A stretch of 64,000 bases of DNA from Pseudomaricurvus alkylphenolicus (lineage in GTDB: Bacteria > Pseudomonadota > Gammaproteobacteria > Pseudomonadales > Cellvibrionaceae): contig NZ_JAAQPI010000006.1 in the NCBI RefSeq assembly GCF_011683955.1, positions 1 to 64,000 on the forward strand, in the 5' to 3' direction. Shown here one piece after another: positions 41,517-48,499 of this stretch. Numbering within the stretch: the stretch's first letter is position 1; each line of letters starts with the position of its first letter. Under the pieces are notes generated by a model. That model ran no database searches and was not told the DNA's origin. It was given only the letters and a program-made list of their open reading frames with translations. The position numbers and the translations under genes are program-made.

Positions 41517-42494
41517 ATGAGCCATCCTACACCACCCGCCACCCCCTGGCAGAGATTGCAGCATCCGCTGGTCCGGGATCTGGCCTGGTGTTGCTTTAGC
41601 CAACCGCTGGTAACAACCGACCAAGCTATAGCATCTGCCAGCGCCGATATAACAGCACTGAATGCATCGGATTGGACATTCTTGCAGCAGCTTGAGCAAG
41701 ACCCCACCCCTCTCCAACAATGGATGGATAAATGCCCCAGTCCAAGGCTGGGATTTCTGTTTGAGCGATACTGGCAATTCTGGTGGCTTAATGGCCCGAC
41801 ATCAGATCACCGCGCCTACCTGTTTAACCGCCAGATACAAAAGAATGGCCGCACATTGGGCGAAATCGATTGCCTGGAGCTGGACACATCCTTGCGCAAA
41901 TTGGTGCACACCGAATTGGCGGTCAAATTTTATCTGGGCATCGACAGCCAGCTGCTGCCGGCCCGCATCAGCGCGTCATCCGACAGCAGCTGGGTTGGCC
42001 CCAATATCCGGGATCGCCTGGATCTGAAGCTCTCCCAAATGCGAAACCACCAATTGCGACTGCTCGATGACAAAGAACATCAACAGGTGATTCCGGAGAA
42101 GTGGTCATGGCAGAGCCTGGAATCCCGGCTGCTGGTTCGCGGCCGACTGTTTTACCCCTGCGCTGAAAACTTTGGCGATACGCCGCTGCGGGCTCCAGCC
42201 GAAGCCGCTACGAAACACCAGCGGGGTTACTGGTTGCATCGCCAATACTGGAATCGATTACCTCAACAAGTGTGGCTGCCACTGCTACGTCGCCAATGGT
42301 TTGCGCCGCTGCAGTTTGAAAAAAGTTGGTGCCCAGAGGGATTTCTCAATAAAGATTTGCCGAAGCATCTGCAACACCACTTCGGGCACTACAGGCAGCC
42401 CATTCAGCTGGCGGGATTGCATCTTACCGACCATGGCTGGATAGAAAATCACCGGGTGTTTATTGTACCTGACGGCTGGCCCGGCAATACCTGA
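41517..42494 (+). CDS. DUF1853 protein
   Basis: 325 residues from ATG 41517, chosen because TCAGGA lies 8 bases upstream and the preceding in-frame stretch overlaps nadK. The sequence follows the DUF1853 pattern: PLVRDLAWCCFSQPL near the start, LGFLFERYWQFWW (near 86), GEIDCLELDTSLRKLVHTELAVKFYLG (about 120-145, containing an acidic/charged core like restriction-type nucleases), and WVGPNIRDRLD. Function unknown; soluble. Its last 46 bases overlap, tail to tail, the end of the cNMP-binding/rhodanese gene. Confidence 0.85.
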   Translation: MSHPTPPATPWQRLQHPLVRDLAWCCFSQPLVTTDQAIASASADITALNASDWTFLQQLEQDPTPLQQWMDKCPSPRLGFLFERYWQFWWLNGPTSDHRAYLFNRQIQKNGRTLGEIDCLELDTSLRKLVHTELAVKFYLGIDSQLLPARISASSDSSWVGPNIRDRLDLKLSQMRNHQLRLLDDKEHQQVIPEKWSWQSLESRLLVRGRLFYPCAENFGDTPLRAPAEAATKHQRGYWLHRQYWNRLPQQVWLPLLRRQWFAPLQFEKSWCPEGFLNKDLPKHLQHHFGHYRQPIQLAGLHLTDHGWIENHRVFIVPDGWPGNT

Positions 42495-43594
42495 CCGTTC
42501 TTCAACACGTATTCGTCGTCGGTCCAACGATCCACAGTGGATTTGTCCATCGCGAAAACACCATCACGCAACGACTCTGCATCGATACCCAATTGCCCCA
42601 GCAGAAAGGTGGCGGCGCGGCTGCGGCGGCCCGTGCTGCAGAAAACCAGACAAGGTTTACCCTTTGGTAATAAACGGCTTTTTAGCCGCAACAGGTTCAG
42701 CGGTATGTTAACCGCGCGGTCGAAGTGGCCGGACGCGTATTCGCCCTCGGTACGGACATCAATAATGGTAAGATCGTCCAGCAGGCGTTTTGAGAACGCT
42801 GTGAAGGGAAGTTCCGGGACTTTCGGTTGCTGCAACAGACGAAGAAAATCGTGTTTTTGCAGAACCTGCAAGACACCATCCGTCAGCATGGTGACAGTGG
42901 CATTGCGAACCGTTTCCTGCAGCAACGCATCTTCGCCAAAGCAACGCCCTACGCCGACATCGGCAAGATGCTCTGTACCACCCTCGTCATCAGAATGATG
43001 ACGTGTCACTCGCGCCTGGCCTTCTTTCAGAAAATAACAGCAATCTCCCAACTCTCCTTGTCGGATCACCACTTCACCGGCACTGACCCAGCGACTGGTG
43101 AGCTTTTGGAAAATACCCTGTACATTGGTCGGAGGCATTTTTAGAAACAGATTGGAACGCAAAATTTCCTCCACCCAGGCCGCGTCTTCGTCCAGATCCC
43201 GTTGCGCGGCAAGATCCACCAGCAGATACTCTGCCACCTGACTCCAGGTCAACAGCTTATCCAACCGTTCACGCTCAATGGCAACCACAACGCAGTCTCC
43301 TGCGGCTTTCGCGTTACCCGGCCTCGGTTGCTGGTCCCAAAGTGCCTCCAGCGAGTCTTGGGCCCTGACCACATCCGGGCCCTCATCCTGGTCCGAACAA
43401 TGCATCTCGCCAGACAACAGGAAATAGTGGTAGGGATCGAACTGTCCTTTGGAAAATAACCGATCCCCTGCGCAAAGCAATTGGGTCTGGCAATGATCCA
43501 GTGCTTCGTTCAGATGGCTGTCAAGCAATCCGCAAAAGGGTATCAGCGGTCTCAGCTGTTCGGCGGTGACTAATCGCGAAGCAACAAAATCCAT
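42449..43594 (-). CDS. Fusion of two cyclic-nucleotide-binding-like domains and a rhodanese domain
   Basis: 381 residues. Domain 1 (about 5-125) is a diverged cNMP-type beta-barrel. Domain 2 (about 140-265) is more typical, with GELGDCCYFLKEGQARV and GRCFGEDALLQETVRNATVTM. The C-terminal rhodanese domain (about 270-365) has IIDVRTEGEYASGHFDRAVNI and the active-site loop CSTGRRS near residue 317, so sulfur-transfer chemistry is plausible. There is no DNA-binding or membrane part. Convergent with the DUF1853 gene, it overlaps that gene's last 46 bases. The likely role is a soluble sensor coupled to persulfide transfer, which is inference. Confidence 0.88.
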   Translation of the reverse strand: MDFVASRLVTAEQLRPLIPFCGLLDSHLNEALDHCQTQLLCAGDRLFSKGQFDPYHYFLLSGEMHCSDQDEGPDVVRAQDSLEALWDQQPRPGNAKAAGDCVVVAIERERLDKLLTWSQVAEYLLVDLAAQRDLDEDAAWVEEILRSNLFLKMPPTNVQGIFQKLTSRWVSAGEVVIRQGELGDCCYFLKEGQARVTRHHSDDEGGTEHLADVGVGRCFGEDALLQETVRNATVTMLTDGVLQVLQKHDFLRLLQQPKVPELPFTAFSKRLLDDLTIIDVRTEGEYASGHFDRAVNIPLNLLRLKSRLLPKGKPCLVFCSTGRRSRAATFLLGQLGIDAESLRDGVFAMDKSTVDRWTDDEYVLKNGQVLPGQPSGTINTR

Positions 43595-43665
43595 TTCAGG
43601 CCCACTGAATGTGTTGAGGGAGTGTCGATGCCGTGGTCATCACAGAATGGTTTCCTTGCATAGCG

Positions 43666-44652
43666 TTAATTCAGATCATCCGTTATTCCGGGGCTTCTTC
43701 TTCCCTGTAAACCACCGGTATGAATAGCAATAATTCGTTGTCCGGGGTTCCAGCGACCCTGCGAAGCCAACTGTACAATGCCAAACATCATTTTGGCGGT
43801 ATACACGGGGTCCAGCGCAATGTCCGTACTTTCTTCAAAGTCTTGACTGAAGGCGAGCAATTCCGGGGTCTGGCGAGCAAAGCCACCGCAGTGAAAATCT
43901 GCATTGATCGACCATCGGCCAAAGCTGTCAAACCCCTCCATCATGCAAGCGATCTCATCGCAATATTGCTGATAGCGTTCACCCAGTTTCAGTGCGCTGA
44001 AGCCAAGCAAGGTTTCACCCGCGATACTGACCGAAGCCATACCCGCCAGGGTTGTACCGGTTCCACAGGGAAGGCAAATCGTTGCATTTTGCAAATCGAT
44101 TTGTGTTCGCAAACGGGACATCAAACCACTGCAACCGAGCATACCCCAACGATCCGCACCGCCCTCCGGAATGATGTAGGCCCGTGGAAACTCTTCGGAC
44201 AACTGCGCCAGCCATTGAGGGTCAAGCTTATCGCGGTACCGTTGTCGACTGACAAACTTCAGTGTCATACCCAGCGCCCTGCAATCTTCCAGAGTCGGCG
44301 TTAACCGTTCCGGTTCATGCCCGCGAATTATGCCAACCGTATTCACACCAACGCTGGCGCCAAAATTGGCAAGCGCATGCAGATGATTGGAGTAGTAACC
44401 GCCAAAACTCAGCAAACAGGATGCGTTTTGGGCATTAGCCTGCTGCCAATGGCCAAGCAGTTTATAGGCTTTGTTACCAGACACCTGGGGATGTAATCGA
44501 TCTTCCCGCTTCATCCAAAGGTCAATACCCTTTTGCTTCAAAGGCGCGTACTCTACAGGCTCAGGCGGATTTCTCGCCGCCCACTCATCCGCAGACAACG
44601 CCAACATCTGGACCACAGAGAGCGGTGTTTGAGTCTGAGCAGAGAGGTTCAT
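43666..44652 (-). CDS. PLP-dependent enzyme of the ACC deaminase/D-cysteine desulfhydrase family
   Basis: 328 residues. The PLP-binding lysine is Lys61 in VSGNKAYKLL. The phosphate-binding loop reads PCGTGTTLAGM, and SFGGYYSNHLHALANFG (near 85) is typical of the family. The ACC deaminase and D-cysteine desulfhydrase branches differ at few residues, so the substrate is not assigned. The cytoplasmic enzyme would deaminate or desulfhydrate a small amino acid. It overlaps the upstream coiled-coil gene by one base, indicating co-translation. Confidence 0.85.
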   Translation of the reverse strand: MNLSAQTQTPLSVVQMLALSADEWAARNPPEPVEYAPLKQKGIDLWMKREDRLHPQVSGNKAYKLLGHWQQANAQNASCLLSFGGYYSNHLHALANFGASVGVNTVGIIRGHEPERLTPTLEDCRALGMTLKFVSRQRYRDKLDPQWLAQLSEEFPRAYIIPEGGADRWGMLGCSGLMSRLRTQIDLQNATICLPCGTGTTLAGMASVSIAGETLLGFSALKLGERYQQYCDEIACMMEGFDSFGRWSINADFHCGGFARQTPELLAFSQDFEESTDIALDPVYTAKMMFGIVQLASQGRWNPGQRIIAIHTGGLQGRRSPGITDDLN

Positions 44653-45986
44653 CAGGGACTCGCCATACGTTGGGTCAGCTCCTCTGTGCTATGACGATGC
44701 TGTTCACATCGATCACTTTCACCCAGCAAAAAGTCTCTGGGCTGGTCCACCCGGTCGACACCGGCACCGCACTGCTCACCTCCACTGACCAGTGCACAGC
44801 AAACCGGATTGCGATAGTGACTGAGCCAGTTTTGGTACAGATCATCACCGACGCCACAAACCTTGGCAATGTAACCTTGTTGGTCTTCCAGATAACCTGC
44901 GATATCCGCAACGGGAATCGTCATATGCCCGGCACCGGGCTGGTAAGTCACAAAACTGACGCCTTGCTGATGCAACTGTTCCAGCAGTCGATTGCCGCTG
45001 TTATTCAGCAAATCCTCCCGCTCACCGCGTAACCTCGCGATTTCCTCCTGCAGGCCTGCCGTTTGCGTCTGTTGGTACATAGTTTCAATTTCCCGCATTT
45101 GCAACTGTTCCTGCAATGGTGCGGTAGCGGCTTCAATTTCTGCCTCGCGCTCGTTCTCGTAGTGTTCTCGCAGAGAATCCAGAGCGGCCTGATCGACATT
45201 CTTGATACTGTTGAGTTTGTGCTCGAAATACTCGCGCAGGCCTTCGATTTTCTTTTCGAGCATCTCATTCTGCTGCTGCAACTGCTGCCGTTGTTGATCC
45301 GCCTGCTGGCGAGACTTCAGACTGTCCTCGATCTCTGCCTGTTGCAATTGTAAGCGCTGCTGATGGGATTGTTTTAACCCCGACAACTCCTGTCGGTGCT
45401 GCTCCTGCAGCGCAGAAACCCGAAGTTTCTGCTCCTTTAGTTGTTGCTCCAGACGTTGCTTTTCCTTTTGTAGCTGAGGCGACGGCGCGCCGCCAGTGCC
45501 TTCCGCAGGAGGCGCTTCCGTCACCTCCTCTGGCTGGTAGAAAGACAGCTGCAGGCGGTTTCTGCTTATGGCCGCGCGAATCTGCTCCAATTGATTGTGC
45601 TCTGGCTCCATCACGGGATCCCAAAGCTGCTGTTGATGCCAGGCGATGGAGCACTGGCTGCGACAAGACAGGCGAATCGGCCCTCCACCGAGATCGGGCC
45701 CCCGCTCCGCAGACTCCACCAACTGCTCAAGTGGCACATTCCAGCTGCGATCCGGGAAGCCATCTTTATCGAAATTGATCAGAAAGAATACGGCACCTTT
45801 GACCACAGGCCCGTCATCACCGCCGATAATACGCAGATAGACTGCGTGAACCTCGGTGGACGCCTGTTCGGGCAGGGGAATAAAACCATCCAGCACGGCC
45901 TCAAATTCCGGATAAAGCATCTCCCTGCTGAGCTCATTTTCAGAGAAAATAAGCACTGCAACGGCTTCATCCTGCACGTAAGTCAT
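44652..45986 (-). CDS. Coiled-coil protein of unknown function
   Basis: 444 residues. The N-terminal domain (about 1-130) has no membrane segment and includes VYLRIIGGDDGPVVKGAVFFLINFDKDGF, and a long Gln/Glu/Leu-rich coiled coil spans about 160-340. The C-terminal 80 residues are compact and Cys-rich (NPVCCALVSGGEQCG, then DRCEQH). I recall similar proteins in Pseudomonas annotated only as hypothetical. It could bridge complexes or associate with the nucleoid, but nothing proves it. It is overlapped by the PLP enzyme gene at its stop. Confidence 0.8.
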   Translation of the reverse strand: MTYVQDEAVAVLIFSENELSREMLYPEFEAVLDGFIPLPEQASTEVHAVYLRIIGGDDGPVVKGAVFFLINFDKDGFPDRSWNVPLEQLVESAERGPDLGGGPIRLSCRSQCSIAWHQQQLWDPVMEPEHNQLEQIRAAISRNRLQLSFYQPEEVTEAPPAEGTGGAPSPQLQKEKQRLEQQLKEQKLRVSALQEQHRQELSGLKQSHQQRLQLQQAEIEDSLKSRQQADQQRQQLQQQNEMLEKKIEGLREYFEHKLNSIKNVDQAALDSLREHYENEREAEIEAATAPLQEQLQMREIETMYQQTQTAGLQEEIARLRGEREDLLNNSGNRLLEQLHQQGVSFVTYQPGAGHMTIPVADIAGYLEDQQGYIAKVCGVGDDLYQNWLSHYRNPVCCALVSGGEQCGAGVDRVDQPRDFLLGESDRCEQHRHSTEELTQRMASP

Positions 45987-46141
45987 AATTTCATCCCAAG
46001 GCGGCTAACACAGGTCTGTTTGGCTAATAACCTGAACTAATGCTAGTCGATTATGCGCTGAACTGCCCTGACTATCTGTGATTAGGTCAGCAAATGCAAC
46101 TATTGCATTGAGGGAAGGAAATAAAGAGAAAAGCTTCTTTG

Positions 46142-46181
46142 GCACCGGGCAAAGTGGCGAACGCCTTAAGGAGCCCGGTGC
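46142..46181 (-). terminator. Hairpin downstream of the mini-ORF
   Basis: A perfect 9-bp stem (GCACCGGGC / GCCCGGTGC) has a 22-base loop with an inner GGCG-AA-CGCC hairpin. On the minus strand it is followed by a T-rich, not uniform, stretch (AAGCTTTTCTCTTT). It could be a weak terminator or a processing structure for the mini-ORF transcript. Confidence 0.45.
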
Positions 46182-46209
46182 ACGAGAGTTCTGGTTGGAT
46201 ACCAGATAT

Positions 46210-46296
46210 TTACATATCGACGCCGTCTTCTACCCATTCGTCGTCGTCGAAGTCCTGGAAAGACTCTTCCAGCAGCTCTTCGAGATAATCTTGCAT
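46210..46296 (-). CDS. 28-residue acidic mini-protein with strong Shine-Dalgarno
   Basis: An ORF of 28 codons, with TAAGGAGG four bases before the ATG, the strongest ribosome binding site noticed in the window. The peptide is very acidic (MQDYLEELLEE start; FDDDEWVEDG near the end) and ends GVDM; most residues are D/E/L. It has no homologue I recognise. It lies alone between the coiled-coil gene and the tRNA genes, with a hairpin (46142-46181) downstream. The codon pattern (GAC/GAA, CTG/CTC) looks like real coding. It may also be a leader peptide or a translated non-functional ORF. Confidence 0.5.
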   Translation of the reverse strand: MQDYLEELLEESFQDFDDDEWVEDGVDM

Positions 46297-46474
46297 AATG
46301 CCTCCTTACGCTATTAGCTCCCTGGTGATTGGTTATTCTGCTCTTGCACTGGGCTAGAGTGATCTGCAGCTCCCTCTGTGATCGATTCCGATACTAGGCA
46401 GTGTAGATGACATTTCGATGAACGTTCTTAGACAGAAAGCTTATAATTGCAGCCGATATTCAGACTAACACGAG

Positions 46475-46554
46475 TGTGGATAAGCTGAGAGCCAAATGTG
46501 GATAATCTGTGAAATCAGACTGGATAAGAGAAGTACATCCAGAGAAGAGGATAA
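46475..46554 (+). repeat. Phased array of DnaA-box sequences
   Basis: TGTGGATAA, the perfect DnaA box, occurs at 46475-46483 and 46497-46505, 22 bases apart. A weaker ACTGGATAA follows at 46519-46527, again 22 bases on, and AGAGGATAA at 46546-46554. All are in the same orientation, so the first three would face the same side of the helix. It lies directly downstream of the tRNA-Asp gene in a gene-free stretch. Confidence 0.55.
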
Positions 46555-46560
46555 GTTAAT

Positions 46561-46637
46561 TGGCGGACCGGACGGGACTCGAACCCGCGACCTCCGGCGT
46601 GACAGGCCGGCATTCTAACCAACTGAACTACCGGTCC
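46561..46637 (-). tRNA. tRNA-Asp (GUC)
   Basis: The 77-base gene includes an encoded CCA. The acceptor stem GGACCGG / CCGGTCC, discriminator G, D-arm, anticodon loop CTGTCAC (anticodon GTC) and T-arm GCGGG-TTCGAGT-CCCGT are all present. It follows tRNA-Val on the minus strand and probably shares its transcript. Confidence 0.97.
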
Positions 46638-46695
46638 GCTGCTTAACCTACTACCTGGAAAACCCAACTTTTGCCGGGAAACCCAGATTCCTGCT

Positions 46696-46771
46696 TGGTG
46701 GGTGGTGAGGGGATCGAACCCCCGACCCTCGCCTTGTAAGGGCGATGCTCTCCCAGCTGAGCTAACCACCC
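46696..46771 (-). tRNA. tRNA-Val (UAC)
   Basis: The 76-base gene includes an encoded CCA. The acceptor stem GGGTGGT / ACCACCC, discriminator A, anticodon loop CTTACAA (anticodon TAC) and T-arm with TTCGATC are normal. It is first in the Val-Asp unit, 18 bases after the promoter -10 box. Confidence 0.97.
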
Positions 46772-46789
46772 CCTGTGCAAGAGCTGCGC

Positions 46790-46817
46790 ATTCTACCGAA
46801 ATCCGATGAGGTGTCAA
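46790..46817 (-). promoter_or_regulatory. Sigma-70 promoter of the tRNA-Val/Asp unit
   Basis: On the minus strand, TTGACA (46812-46817, perfect -35) and TAGAAT (46790-46795, -10) are 16 bases apart. The -10 box ends 18 bases before the tRNA-Val 5' end. A G+C-rich stretch (GCGCAGC) follows the -10, as in stringent promoters. Confidence 0.85.
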
Positions 46818-46906
46818 ACGTTTTTGACAAATTCTCGTAATACTTGCTAACTTGCTGATTTAGTAAACAAAATATCCTTCCTCCAGGGGAAATTTGAGGA
46901 GCGCCA

Positions 46907-48418
46907 ATGACCCGTAACTGCGTTCGTGACGCCAAGCTCGTCCCAGCGACCTGGCTCTTTGCTAGCTTGAGCCTGTTGTCACCCGCATGCCTGGCGCAAC
47001 AAACAACATCCACCGATCTCTATCTGGCCTGGGGCATTGTGTTTGTACAGATGTTGATCATTGTGATCATTCAACTGAGCCGTAAAAAGTACAAACGCAA
47101 ACGCAATAACCTTAAAAACGCCCAGAAAGATCTGGAGCAACGAGTGATTGAGCGCACCAACAAGCTGCGCAATATCAATAACCAGCTCTATGACGAAATT
47201 GCCAAACACGAAATTACTGAGGAGCTGCTGCGGGAAACTCAGGATTATCTCAATAGCATCATTAACTCCATGCCCTCAGTGTTAATCGGCATCACCCGCC
47301 AGGGTGTTGTTACCCACTGGAACGCCGCGGCCAGTCGGGCGACTGATATCGAATCTACCGAAGCCCTGGGGCGTCATCTGTTCGATGTCTATCCGGACTT
47401 ACCGGTGACCACCACAATGATCGAAGAGACTATCGATAACGGCGTGCCCCAGATCAGCGAAAACATCCAACATGGTGAAGGCAGTCATTCCCAGCACAGT
47501 GACCTCACCATTTACCCCCTGCTTTCCTCTGAAGTCACCGGCGCCGTCATCCGACTCGACGATGTCACCATGCGGGTGCGCATGGAGAATATGATGATCC
47601 AGAACGAAAAGATGATGTCGCTGGGTGAACTGGCCGCCGGCATGGCCCATGAGATCAATAACCCGCTAAGTGCCATATTGCACGGCATCCAAAACATTTA
47701 CCGCAGAACTTCCACCGAGCTGGAACCCAATCACCACACAGCACAAGAGCTGGGCATTGAGGTCGCCAAGGTCCGGGCCTATCTGGAGGCCCGGGATATC
47801 TTTAAATTCCTGGATGGTATTCGCGAGGCCGGAGATCGCTCAGCACGAATCGTTACCAATATGCTGGAGTTTTCGCGCAGCAACACCCGCAATCACAAAC
47901 TGACCGACATTGCCAATCTACTGGAACATAGCCTGGAACTGGCCGCCAATTCCTTTGAGCTGACCACACCGGATGGATCTGAGCAGTTGCAGGTCGTCAG
48001 GGAATTCGAGCAGGGTTTACCGCCGGTGCTCTGCTCCGCCACAGAGATGCAGCAGGTCATTCTGAATTTACTGCGCAACGCCTGTCAGGCTTTTCGCGAT
48101 GAAGAGTACGGTGCGCCATTAAATCCCAGCATAACCTTACGCACTCGACGTCAGGGAGAATCGATCCGCATTGAAGTGGAAGACAATGGTCCCGGCATGG
48201 CGGAATCGGTACGGCGGCATATTTTCGAGCCGTTTTTTACCACCAAGGATGTTGGCAAAGGCACCGGGCTGGGATTATCCGTGACTTACTTTATCGTCAC
48301 TGAACATCACGACGGCACCATCGAAGTGGAATCCAACCCCGGCAAGGGCACGGTGTTTATTATTACCCTGCCACTGGCGAACCGCACCGAATCTCTGGCA
48401 ACGATTCCTTCTCCGTAG
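46907..48418 (+). CDS. Sensor histidine kinase with PAS domain
   Basis: 503 residues. A signal-like segment (residues 12-32, ending ACLAQQ) and a membrane helix (about 40-58) come first, then a linker coiled coil, a PAS domain (about 110-210; [19 protein letters not shown]), and HisKA with His248 in [10 protein letters not shown]. The HATPase has N-box [14 protein letters not shown] and [10 protein letters not shown], all intact, so it should be active. It has no receiver and no adjacent response regulator gene, which makes it an orphan kinase of the NtrB-like type. A GAGGAGCG site lies 5 bases before the ATG. Confidence 0.92.
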   Translation: MTRNCVRDAKLVPATWLFASLSLLSPACLAQQTTSTDLYLAWGIVFVQMLIIVIIQLSRKKYKRKRNNLKNAQKDLEQRVIERTNKLRNINNQLYDEIAKHEITEELLRETQDYLNSIINSMPSVLIGITRQGVVTHWNAAASRATDIESTEALGRHLFDVYPDLPVTTTMIEETIDNGVPQISENIQHGEGSHSQHSDLTIYPLLSSEVTGAVIRLDDVTMRVRMENMMIQNEKMMSLGELAAGMAHEINNPLSAILHGIQNIYRRTSTELEPNHHTAQELGIEVAKVRAYLEARDIFKFLDGIREAGDRSARIVTNMLEFSRSNTRNHKLTDIANLLEHSLELAANSFELTTPDGSEQLQVVREFEQGLPPVLCSATEMQQVILNLLRNACQAFRDEEYGAPLNPSITLRTRRQGESIRIEVEDNGPGMAESVRRHIFEPFFTTKDVGKGTGLGLSVTYFIVTEHHDGTIEVESNPGKGTVFIITLPLANRTESLATIPSP

Positions 48419-48499
48419 TTCGTTCGGAGAAATCTCACCGGTTTACTTTTCTAACAAGAACGCAGGAGTAATGGATTAAGGACGGACGAGTGGACTTGT

